Shown here in pieces: positions 44,098-52,318 of a DNA stretch of 64,000 nt (position 1 is the stretch's first letter; every line of letters starts with the position of its first letter). Source of the DNA: Halomonas alimentaria. Lineage in GTDB: Bacteria > Pseudomonadota > Gammaproteobacteria > Pseudomonadales > Halomonadaceae. The notes under the pieces are model-generated. The model was not told the DNA's origin. It made no database searches and saw only the letters and a list, made by a program, of their open reading frames with translations. The translations under genes were made by a program, and so were the position numbers. The DNA is taken from contig NZ_WUTT01000001.1 in NCBI RefSeq assembly GCF_009902005.1, positions 2,384,227 through 2,448,226 of the forward strand. The letters are read 5' to 3'.

Positions 44098-45213
44098 CTA
44101 GCGCTTCCTGCCCCGCGGCTTGCCGCCCGGGGCGAGGGCCTTGGCGCGCGAACCCGAGGGACGCCCGCCCTTGGGCTTGCCCCCCGCCTTGCTTGCCGCT
44201 GCCTTCTTTCCCGCCGGCTTCTTGCCGGGTCCAGCCCCCTTCTCCGTCACCTTGCGCCTGGTGGGCTTGCCACCGCCGAGCTTTCCAGCACCGGTCTTTC
44301 CAGCACCGGTCTTTCCAGCACCAGTCTTTCCCGCCCCCGGTTTGGCGACGTCACCGCGGCGAGACGCGCTGCGTTGCCCGGTCGCCGCCTTGCCTGACGA
44401 CCTGCTTCCGGGCTTCCCGGTACCGCCTCGGCTGCCCTTGCCGGCCTTGCGTCGCGCCGTGCGACGCTCGGGCTGCTGGGCCTCGGAGCTGGAGTGCTCG
44501 GTCAGGGAGAGGATCGTCGACACCTCGGCCGGGGTCAGGTCGCGCCAGTCGCCGGTGGCCAGCCCCTTGAGCGAGACGTTCATGATGCGGATGCGTTCGA
44601 GCTTCACCACCTCATAGCCGAACACCTCGCACATGCGCCGAATCTGGCGATTCAGCCCCTGGACCAGGGTGATGTTGAAGACGAAACGCGACTCCCTGAC
44701 CACCCGGCACTTCTTGGTGACCTCGCCGAGGATCGGTACCCCACCGCCCATGCCGGCGATGAAATCGTCGCTGATCGGCTTGTTGACGGTGACCCGATAC
44801 TCCTTCTCGTGCTGGTTGCTCGCCCGCAGGATGCGGTTGACCAGGTCGCCGTTGTTGGTCAGGAAGATCAGCCCCTGGGAATCCTTGTCCAGCCGGCCGA
44901 TGGGAAAGATCCGCGCGCCATGCCCGACGAAATCGACGATGTTGGCCTTCTCGACCGGGTCCGTGGTGCTGACGATGCCCACCGGCTTGTTCAGCGCGAT
45001 GAACACCAGGTCCTCCTCCTCCAGTTCCAGGGGCTCGACGACCTGGCCATTGACCTTGACGACGCTGCCGGGGACGACCCGGTCACCGGGGGTGGCGCGC
45101 CGGCCATCGATCTGCACGCTGCCCTGCTCGATGTAGCGATCGGCTTCCCGCCGCGAGCACATGCCGCTTTCGCTGATGTACTTGTTGATCCTTTTCGAGA
45201 GGGTCTGGGCCAT
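44098..45213 (-). CDS. rluF: 23S rRNA pseudouridine synthase, RluF-like
   Basis: A 371-residue pseudouridine synthase. The S4 RNA-binding domain ([21 protein letters not shown]) is followed by the catalytic domain, with Asp in [20 protein letters not shown] and [21 protein letters not shown]. The motif set fits RluF, which modifies U2604 of 23S rRNA, although RluB is not excluded. I chose the ATG giving [10 protein letters not shown]. The C-terminal 120 residues form a Lys/Gly/Ala-rich tail containing GAGKT repeats, absent from Escherichia coli RluF, probably an RNA-contacting extension. Confidence 0.88.
   Translation of the reverse strand: MAQTLSKRINKYISESGMCSRREADRYIEQGSVQIDGRRATPGDRVVPGSVVKVNGQVVEPLELEEEDLVFIALNKPVGIVSTTDPVEKANIVDFVGHGARIFPIGRLDKDSQGLIFLTNNGDLVNRILRASNQHEKEYRVTVNKPISDDFIAGMGGGVPILGEVTKKCRVVRESRFVFNITLVQGLNRQIRRMCEVFGYEVVKLERIRIMNVSLKGLATGDWRDLTPAEVSTILSLTEHSSSEAQQPERRTARRKAGKGSRGGTGKPGSRSSGKAATGQRSASRRGDVAKPGAGKTGAGKTGAGKTGAGKLGGGKPTRRKVTEKGAGPGKKPAGKKAAASKAGGKPKGGRPSGSRAKALAPGGKPRGRKR
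44281..44340. repeat. 15-bp tandem repeat in the rluF tail
   Basis: Three copies of the 15-base unit CTTTCCAGCACCGGT (the third with one change), plus a degenerate fourth, encode GAGKT repeats on the leftward strand. Because the unit is a multiple of three, copy-number change would keep the frame. Confidence 0.85.
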
Positions 45214-45455
45214 GGGACACATCCGGAAGGTAAAGTGAGCTGGTAACAACGGGCACTCATTCTAGCAACTGCAGGCCCGGGCCTCGACCGAACTCATCAC
45301 CGCGCCAGGGCTATCACAGCTAGCCATGCAGCGATAGCGAAAGTCGCCGCCTCATTTCAGCAACTTATCACTGAAGCTTGCCCTGCATCACTGCACTGCA
45401 GCATCGAGTGTGTTACACCTTAGTCTTCATCACGCCCGCAGCCGGAGGTCACAGG

Positions 45456-48173
45456 ATGTCCGAACCCCACGCCCGGAAGGCAATCGCCTGGCACGCCCAG
45501 CCCGAACAGGAAGCGCTGGAGCGTCTCGAGGCCGACAGTGACGGGCTCTCCGCCAGCGAGGCCCAGGCGCGGCTGGAGCGCTTCGGCCCCAACCAGCTGC
45601 AGCAGGCCGAGGCCCGCCCCTGGTGGAAACGCCTGCTCGAACAGCTCAACAATGTCCTGATGCTGGTACTGATCGGCGCCGCGGTGGCGAGCCTCGGGCT
45701 TGGCCATGGCGTGGATGCGATCGCCATCCTGGGCGTGGTGCTGATTATCGCCCTGATCGGCTTCATTCAGGAGGGCAAGGCCGAGCAGGCGCTGGAGAGC
45801 ATTCGTGACATGCTCTCCCCCCAGGCCAAGGTGCTGCGCGACGGCAAACGCCAGACGATCCCCGCCGAGCAGCTGGTGCCGGGTGACGTGGTGATGGTGG
45901 AGAGTGGTGACCGGGTGCCGGCGGACCTGCGCCTGCTGGAGGCCAGGCGGCTGCGCACCGAGGAGGCCTCCCTGACCGGCGAGTCCACCGCCGTGGACAA
46001 GGATACTCCGCCGGTGGCAGAGGACGCCGACCTGGGCGACCGCACCGGCATGGCCTACGCCGGCACCATCGTGGTCCAGGGCGCTGCACGGGGCCTGGTG
46101 GTGGAGACCGGCACACGCACCGAGCTCGGCCGCATCTCCGAGATGTTGCGCGGCGTCGAGCAGCTCAAGACACCGCTGCTGCGCCAGATCGATCGCGCCG
46201 GTCGCGTGCTGGCGCTGATCATCCTGGTGATCGCCATCCTCACCGCGGCCTTCGGCGTGCTGGTCCACGGCCAGCCCGTCGGCGACATGTTCATGGCCGC
46301 GGTGGGCCTCGCCGTGGCGGCGATCCCCGAGGGCATGCCCGCCATCGTCACCATCGGCCTGGCCCTGGGGGTGCAGGCCATGGCCCGCCGCAACGCCATC
46401 ATCCGGCGCCTGCCGGCGGTGGAGACCCTGGGCTCCATCTCCACCATCTTCTCCGACAAGACCGGTACCCTGACCCGCAACGAGATGACCGCCCGGTCGA
46501 TCTGGCTGCCCCAGGGCGAGATCCGCATCGACGGCACCGGCTTCGCCCCCGAGGGTGACTTCCACGCGCTGGATGAGGGTGGCGAGGCACAGGAGGCGCC
46601 GCTGGATCTTGACGACCATCACGCCCTGCGCCACTTCCTCAAGGTCGGCGTGCTCTGCAACGACGCCGAACTGGCCCGCGAAGAGGGCCACTGGAAGATC
46701 CACGGCGATCCCACCGAAGGCGCCCTGGTGGTGGCGGCCGCCAAGGCGGGCCTGGAGGCGCGCGCCCTGCGCGGCGATCACGACCGCCAGGACGCCATCC
46801 CCTTCGAGTCCGCGAACAAGTACATGGCCACCCTGCATGAGATCGACGGACGCCACTGCCTGCTGGTCAAGGGCGCCCCGGACCGCCTGCTTGAGATGTG
46901 CCACCGCGTGCGCCAGGAGGATGGCGAGGACAGAGAACTCGATCACGCCGAGTGGGAAGAGCGCATCCATGCCCTCTCCGGGCAGGGGCTGCGGGTGCTG
47001 GCGCTGGCCGAGAAGCCCCTCCATGACGTCGAGTCGCTCGAGGATCACCACGCCGAGGACGGCCTGGTGCTGCTGGGACTGGTGGGACTGCTGGACCCGC
47101 CCCGGGACGAGGCCATCGAGGCGGTGAAGGAGTGCCTGGCCGCCGGCATCCGTCCGGTGATGATCACCGGCGACCATGCCGTTACCGCCCTGGCCATCGC
47201 CCGCCAGCTGGGGTTTGCGCATACCGAACGCGCGATCAGCGGCCGCGAGATCGAGGCGATGTCCGACGCCGAGCTGGCCGAGGTAATCCTCGAGGTGGAT
47301 GTCTTCGCCCGGGCCGCACCGGAGCACAAGCTGCGCCTGGTCCAGGCGATGCAGTCCCACGGCGGCATCTGTGCCATGACCGGCGACGGGGTCAACGATG
47401 GCCCGGCGCTCAAGCGCGCCGACGTCGGCGTGGCCATGGGTATCCAGGGCACCGAGGCCGCCAAGGAGGCCGCGGAGATGGTGCTGGCCGACGACAACTT
47501 CGCCACCATCGTCGGAGCCATCCGCGAGGGGCGCAAGGTCTACGACAACATCCGCAAGACCATCACCTACCTGCTGCCCACCAACGGTGCCCAGGGGCTG
47601 GCGATCCTGCTCGCCGTGCTGGCCGGCACCCAGCTGCCGGTGACCCCGGTGCAGGCGCTGTGGGTCAACATGGTGGTGGCGGTGACCCTGGGCCTGGCAC
47701 TGGCCTTCGAGAAGGGCGAGGGGGACCTGATGCGTCGTCGGCCCCGGGACCCCGACGCCGCCCTGCTCGACCTCTTCCTGCTGTGGCGGGTGGGCTTCGT
47801 CTCGATGCTGCTGCTGCTCGGCGTGTTCGGGGTCTTCTCCTGGATACTCAATGCCCAGGGAGGCAGCATCGAGCAGGCCCGCGCGGGGGCGGTGAACATG
47901 CTGGTGGCGGGCAGTGCCGCCTACCTGATCAACAGTCGCTTCCTCACCGCCAGCACCCTCTCCCTCCAGGGGATCTTCGGCAGCAAGCCGATATGGGGCT
48001 CCATCGCCGCCGTGGCCCTGCTGCAGCTGGGCTGGACCTACCTGCCGTTCATGCAGTTGGTGTTCGGCGGTGAAGGGCTCGAAGCCCCCCACTGGCTGGC
48101 GATCTTGCTGGTGAGCGTGGCCATCTACCTGGTGATTGAGGCGGAGAAGTGGGTGCTGCGACGGCGGCGCTGA
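45456..48173 (+). CDS. P-type cation-transporting ATPase
   Basis: A 905-residue type II P-type ATPase. The phosphorylated Asp is residue 334 in FSDKTGTLTRNEMTA; the actuator loop LTGESTAVDK lies upstream, and the hinge motif TGDGVNDGPALKRADVGVAMG lies near 640. The membrane helix motif PEGMPAIVTIGLALGVQ resembles that of Ca2+/Mn2+-type pumps, but ion specificity is not certain. About ten membrane helices are expected. The ATG at 45456 follows GGAGG; a longer in-frame start at 45378 is unlikely. Confidence 0.9.
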   Translation: MSEPHARKAIAWHAQPEQEALERLEADSDGLSASEAQARLERFGPNQLQQAEARPWWKRLLEQLNNVLMLVLIGAAVASLGLGHGVDAIAILGVVLIIALIGFIQEGKAEQALESIRDMLSPQAKVLRDGKRQTIPAEQLVPGDVVMVESGDRVPADLRLLEARRLRTEEASLTGESTAVDKDTPPVAEDADLGDRTGMAYAGTIVVQGAARGLVVETGTRTELGRISEMLRGVEQLKTPLLRQIDRAGRVLALIILVIAILTAAFGVLVHGQPVGDMFMAAVGLAVAAIPEGMPAIVTIGLALGVQAMARRNAIIRRLPAVETLGSISTIFSDKTGTLTRNEMTARSIWLPQGEIRIDGTGFAPEGDFHALDEGGEAQEAPLDLDDHHALRHFLKVGVLCNDAELAREEGHWKIHGDPTEGALVVAAAKAGLEARALRGDHDRQDAIPFESANKYMATLHEIDGRHCLLVKGAPDRLLEMCHRVRQEDGEDRELDHAEWEERIHALSGQGLRVLALAEKPLHDVESLEDHHAEDGLVLLGLVGLLDPPRDEAIEAVKECLAAGIRPVMITGDHAVTALAIARQLGFAHTERAISGREIEAMSDAELAEVILEVDVFARAAPEHKLRLVQAMQSHGGICAMTGDGVNDGPALKRADVGVAMGIQGTEAAKEAAEMVLADDNFATIVGAIREGRKVYDNIRKTITYLLPTNGAQGLAILLAVLAGTQLPVTPVQALWVNMVVAVTLGLALAFEKGEGDLMRRRPRDPDAALLDLFLLWRVGFVSMLLLLGVFGVFSWILNAQGGSIEQARAGAVNMLVAGSAAYLINSRFLTASTLSLQGIFGSKPIWGSIAAVALLQLGWTYLPFMQLVFGGEGLEAPHWLAILLVSVAIYLVIEAEKWVLRRRR

Positions 48174-48262
48174 CCCCACGGCACCAACGACAGCGGCACG
48201 CTTGTGGCCCATGCTGTGGAGGTCGCGGGTGTCCTGAGTAACCCCAGCCAGAGAGGAAGGCC

Positions 48263-50830
48263 ATGCCGCTGCTGCTGACACTGCTGCTGCTCCTGCTGGG
48301 GCTGCCGAGCCTGGTGGCCATCGTCGCCCTGATGCGCCTCGCCCGTCTGACGCGTCGGGTGGAGTCACTGGAGGCGGCCCTGGCCCGACCCGCCACGGAG
48401 GACGCGCCGGCCGCCCCCTCCCGGGGCAGGAAGGTCGAGACAGGCGCGAGCCGACGCCCCCTCTGGCGCGACGGCCTCGCCCGCCGGTTGTCCAGCGGAG
48501 CTCGCCGGGTGCGAGGCGCCGCGGCAGGCTGGCTCAGCGAGGGCAACCTGCCGGTCAAGATCGGTATCCTGGTGCTCTTCGCGGGGCTCGCGGCACTGAT
48601 CCGCCACGCCTCCACCCAGGGCTGGCTGACCCTCTCCATCGAACTGCGCCTGGCCGGCATCGCCGTCCTGGCGGTGGCCGCCCTGGGCTTCGGCTGGCAG
48701 CAGCGTCGCACCCGGCGGGTGTTCGCGCTGAGCCTGCAGGGCGGGGCCATCGGCGTGCTGTTGATGGTGATCTTCGCCGCCGCCCAGCGCTTCGCGCTGC
48801 TGCCCCTGCCGTTGGCCTTCCTTCTCAGCGTGGCACTGGTGGCCGGGCTCGGGGTGCTGGGCGCACTCCAGAATGCGCTGGCACTGGCCGTGCTGGGCAG
48901 TCTGGCGGGCTTTCTCGCGCCGCTGTGGCTGGCCCGTGCTCCTGGCGATCCGCTGGTGCTGTTCGGCTACTACGCGCTGCTCAACCTGGGCATCTTCGCC
49001 ATCGCCTGGGTGCGCCACTGGCGGCTACTCGACCTGCTGGGTTTCGTGGCCACCTTCGCCATCGCCACCGCCTGGGGCGTTCTCGACTACAGCCCCCGGC
49101 ACTACGCGGTGGCCCAGCCCTTCCTGGCACTGTTCTTCCTGCTCTACCTGCTGATCCCGATCCTCCACGCCAGGCGCCGACAAGCGCAGGCGTCGCCGCA
49201 CAGGACGGACAGCCGCATCGACGGCAGCCTGGTCTTCGGCACGCCGCTGGTGGCGTTCGGTCTCCAGGCGGCGCTGCTCGAGGGCGAGCGGCTGTCGCTG
49301 GCCCTGTGTGCCCTGGGCATCGCACTGCTCTATGCCCTGCTCGCCAACTGGCTACTGCGCCAGGCGCGCACGCGTCCGCTCGGTGAGGCCCACGCCGCCC
49401 TGGCACTGGGCTTCGCCACCCTGGCGATTCCGCTGGCACTCTCGGCGCGAGTCAGCGCCGCGCTCTTCGCCGTGGAGGGGGCCGCCCTGATATGGCTGGG
49501 CATTCGCCAGCACCGCCTGCTGCCCCGCCTCGCCGGCCTGGCCCTGCAGCTGGTTGCCGGCCTGACGCTGCTTGGCAGCCTTGTCTTCGCCTGGGCCGTG
49601 GACACTCCCGTCGCCAACGCCGCCTTCATGGCCGGGGTGATCCTTGCCGCGGCGGGCCTCGTCTCCGCCGAGACCCTGTGGCGAGGCGCTTACCCCCGCT
49701 GGGCGCTGGCCGCCCTCGCCTGGGGCCTGGCCTGGTGGCTTGCCATCGCCGCCCGGGAGATCGACCTGTTCGCCGCCCCGGCCATGGTCGATGACTGGCG
49801 CCTGGCGCTGCTGGCACTCACCGGGCTGGCCCTGGCCGAGCGCTACCGCCGCCGGCCGGCTGCGGCGCTGGCCTGGGGCGTCGCCGGTGGGCTGCTGCTC
49901 GCGGCCCTCCTGCTGGCCGGGGCGCTCGAGCGCCTCCTCGTGGCTCCTCTCGCCACCGGCCCCCTCGCCCCCTGGGGCTGGGTACTGGTGATGGCGCTCG
50001 GCTATCGCCAGCTGCAGGGGCTGGCGCGACACTCCGAAGCGCTCCAGGACGAGCCCCTGCCGCCCGCCGCCTGGGCCCAGGGGGCCTGGCTCGCCTCCAC
50101 GCCACTCTTCCTCAGCACCCTGCTGCTGCAACCGCTCCCCCTGAACCTGGCACCCGCCTGGCAGCTCGCCGCCGCGCTGCTGCCCTGGCTCACGCTCGCC
50201 GCCCTGCTCTGCCACCGACCCGGCTGGGTGCTGCGCCCCCTGGCCGAGCCGGCACAGGCCTGGCGCGTATCGCTCGCGACCGGCCTGCTGCTGGTGCTGA
50301 CCCTCGCCTGGGTGGCGCTGCTGCCGCGCACCGGCGCCCCCTTCCCGCTGCCCTGGCTGCCGCTGGCCAATCCCCTGGCGCTGGTGCAGTGGGCGACGCT
50401 GCTGATCGCCTGGCAGCTCTGGCGAGGCGGCCTCTGGCCTGCGACGGCGGACGGCCACGCCCCGGCCCTGCTGGGGGCCACGGCCTTCCTGCTGCTCACC
50501 GTGGAGTTGCTGCGCGGAGCGCATCTGGCGGGCGGTGCCCCCTGGTCGCCGGCGATGCTGGAACTCGGCCTGGTGCAGACCGGCATCACCCTGCTGTGGA
50601 GCCTGCTCGGCGTGATCGGCTGGGTGCTGGGCTCGCGGCGCCACCAGCGCACCCTGTGGCAACTCTCCGCACTGCTGATGGCGGTGGTGCTGGTCAAGCT
50701 GGTGGCGGTGGATCGCCAGCACCTGGGCAATCTGCTGGGCATCGCCTCGTTCATCGGCTACGGGCTGCTGTGCATCGGTGTGGGCTTCATCGCCCCGGCA
50801 CCGCCGCGGCAACAGGAGGAGGCGACATGA
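48263..50830 (+). CDS. DUF2339-family membrane protein
   Basis: An 855-residue membrane protein with about 25 hydrophobic segments and a short N-terminal helix followed by a charged cytoplasmic region (residues 35-95). The pattern GNLPVKIGILVLFAGLAALIRH and Leu/Ala/Trp-rich helices identify DUF2339, of unknown function. The next gene (DUF3999) overlaps by four bases; the two families are commonly neighbours, so a shared membrane complex is likely. Confidence 0.85.
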   Translation: MPLLLTLLLLLLGLPSLVAIVALMRLARLTRRVESLEAALARPATEDAPAAPSRGRKVETGASRRPLWRDGLARRLSSGARRVRGAAAGWLSEGNLPVKIGILVLFAGLAALIRHASTQGWLTLSIELRLAGIAVLAVAALGFGWQQRRTRRVFALSLQGGAIGVLLMVIFAAAQRFALLPLPLAFLLSVALVAGLGVLGALQNALALAVLGSLAGFLAPLWLARAPGDPLVLFGYYALLNLGIFAIAWVRHWRLLDLLGFVATFAIATAWGVLDYSPRHYAVAQPFLALFFLLYLLIPILHARRRQAQASPHRTDSRIDGSLVFGTPLVAFGLQAALLEGERLSLALCALGIALLYALLANWLLRQARTRPLGEAHAALALGFATLAIPLALSARVSAALFAVEGAALIWLGIRQHRLLPRLAGLALQLVAGLTLLGSLVFAWAVDTPVANAAFMAGVILAAAGLVSAETLWRGAYPRWALAALAWGLAWWLAIAAREIDLFAAPAMVDDWRLALLALTGLALAERYRRRPAAALAWGVAGGLLLAALLLAGALERLLVAPLATGPLAPWGWVLVMALGYRQLQGLARHSEALQDEPLPPAAWAQGAWLASTPLFLSTLLLQPLPLNLAPAWQLAAALLPWLTLAALLCHRPGWVLRPLAEPAQAWRVSLATGLLLVLTLAWVALLPRTGAPFPLPWLPLANPLALVQWATLLIAWQLWRGGLWPATADGHAPALLGATAFLLLTVELLRGAHLAGGAPWSPAMLELGLVQTGITLLWSLLGVIGWVLGSRRHQRTLWQLSALLMAVVLVKLVAVDRQHLGNLLGIASFIGYGLLCIGVGFIAPAPPRQQEEAT

Positions 50831-52164
50831 GACGCATCGGGTATCTGGCACTGCTGGCCTGGCCGGCTCTCGTCGCGGCCGGGGAGCTCGAGGCGGAGTG
50901 GAGTCACGCCTGGCCGCTGAGTGTCGAGGAACCGGCGGCGGCCTATCGCCTGGAGCTGACCCCGGAGATCTACCGAACCCTGCACTCCCCGTCGCTTGCC
51001 GATCTGCAGGTGGTCGACGCCCGTGGCCAGGCGGTACCCACCCTGATACAGCCTGCGCCCGCCCCGGCGTCGACCGAGCGCCTGCAACGGGCACCCTGGT
51101 TTCCGCTGCCACCACTGCCCCTCGACGATGCGCGCTGGGAACTGATCGGCGAGACCGACGCCGAGGGCCGACTGCGCCGCATCGAGACCCGAGGCGGGGG
51201 ATCCAGCGACGCCCGGGAGGCCGGCGCCGCCCTGGTCGACCTGAGTGCGATCCAGCGCCCCGTTACCGCCCTGGACCTCAGTTGGGACGACGCCGCTGCC
51301 CCGCTGGACAGCCTCTACCGGGTCGAGGCGAGCGATGATCTCGAGACATGGCGTGGCGTGCTGAGACAGGGACGGCTGCTGGATATCACCCACGACGGCG
51401 AGCGCCTGGTGCGTCGTCGCCTCGAGCTGGGCGAGGTCTCGGCCCGCTACCTGCGCCTGCGTCCGCTGCCGGGCCATTCCGCAGTGGTTCTCGCCGGCAT
51501 CCAGGCGGTGACGCGTCAGTCGGGGCCGGTAGCGAAGCCGAGCTGGGAGTCCCTCGAAGGCGTTCGCGCGGAAGGCGGCGAGTTCCACTACCGAATGGCG
51601 TCACGACTGCCGGTGAGCCTCGCCGATGTGACGAGCGACACCCCCTACGCCGCACGCTGGCGACTGGAGAGCCGCGAGGCGCCGGACGCCGCCTGGCAGG
51701 CACGCACATCGGCGTGGACGGGCTATCACCTGGTGGAGAGGAATGGCGAACTGCGCTCGCCGCCCCAGCCGCTGCTCGGCACTCATCGCGACCGCCACTG
51801 GCGACTGCTCGCCGACTCGCCACGCAGCGGTCCAGCGCCAACACTGCGCCTGGGCTACACGCCGGAGCGGGTGGTGTTCCTGGCCGAGGGCGAGGCCCCC
51901 TGGCGGCTGGTGGCCGGCAGCGCTCGGGCACGGCGCCAGCAGGCCGCGGTGGCGCCGATGCTGGACTCGCTGCGTCGGCGCCAGGGTGAAGGCTGGGAGC
52001 CGGCCAGTGCTCACCTGGGCGAGCGGCAGACGCTGGCCGGCGAGGCCGCCCTGACACCACCCCGGGACTGGACACTCTGGCTGCTGTGGAGCGTGCTGGT
52101 CGCCGGTACGCTGCTGGTGGGCGGTCTGGCGATTCGCCTGCTGCGCCGCGGCAATGAGGCCTAG
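50827..52164 (+). CDS. DUF3999-family protein
   Basis: A 445-residue protein with an N-terminal signal peptide (MRRIGYLALLAWPALVAAG), a large beta-rich extracytoplasmic part and one C-terminal membrane helix (WLLWSVLVAGTLLVGGLAIRLL). Its stop codon TAG (52162-52164) lies inside the terminal repeat of the MITE-like element that begins at 52161, so the native C-terminus may have been altered. It overlaps the DUF2339 gene by ATGA. Confidence 0.82.
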   Translation: MRRIGYLALLAWPALVAAGELEAEWSHAWPLSVEEPAAAYRLELTPEIYRTLHSPSLADLQVVDARGQAVPTLIQPAPAPASTERLQRAPWFPLPPLPLDDARWELIGETDAEGRLRRIETRGGGSSDAREAGAALVDLSAIQRPVTALDLSWDDAAAPLDSLYRVEASDDLETWRGVLRQGRLLDITHDGERLVRRRLELGEVSARYLRLRPLPGHSAVVLAGIQAVTRQSGPVAKPSWESLEGVRAEGGEFHYRMASRLPVSLADVTSDTPYAARWRLESREAPDAAWQARTSAWTGYHLVERNGELRSPPQPLLGTHRDRHWRLLADSPRSGPAPTLRLGYTPERVVFLAEGEAPWRLVAGSARARRQQAAVAPMLDSLRRRQGEGWEPASAHLGERQTLAGEAALTPPRDWTLWLLWSVLVAGTLLVGGLAIRLLRRGNEA

Positions 52165-52307
52165 GCTCTGTCCGAAAACTGGCTGCGCTCGGCCATACGG
52201 CGTTAAAAATCGACTCAAAGTACTCATTTACACCCCGTAAACTCCGTCTTTTCGCCGATTTTTGCCTTGTCTGACCTTCGCTCGCCGACTTTTCAGACAA
52301 AGCCTAG
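52161..52307. mobile_element. CTAG-bounded MITE-like repeat
   Basis: A 147-base non-coding element. Its ends are 18-bp inverted repeats starting with CTAG (CTAGGCTCTGTCCGAAAA and the complement of TTTTCAGACAAAGCCTAG, two mismatches). Inside, AAAAATCG and CGATTTTT form a second inverted pair around TACTCATTTAC...GTAAACTCCG. The shape is that of a miniature element mobilised in trans. Like the IS1182 copy it is bounded by CTAG, and both ends include TCTGTC. No transposase is inside. Confidence 0.7.
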
Positions 52308-52318
52308 GCTGACAGAGG

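Noticed and set aside
44281..44340. Tandem repeats considered as a CRISPR array
   Set aside because: The 15-base units are directly adjacent without spacers and lie in frame in the rluF coding region.
45420..48368. 982-codon open frame opposite the P-type ATPase gene
   Set aside because: It is an antisense shadow: the ATPase motifs on the forward strand are complete and the reverse translation is low-complexity His/Gln/Gly.
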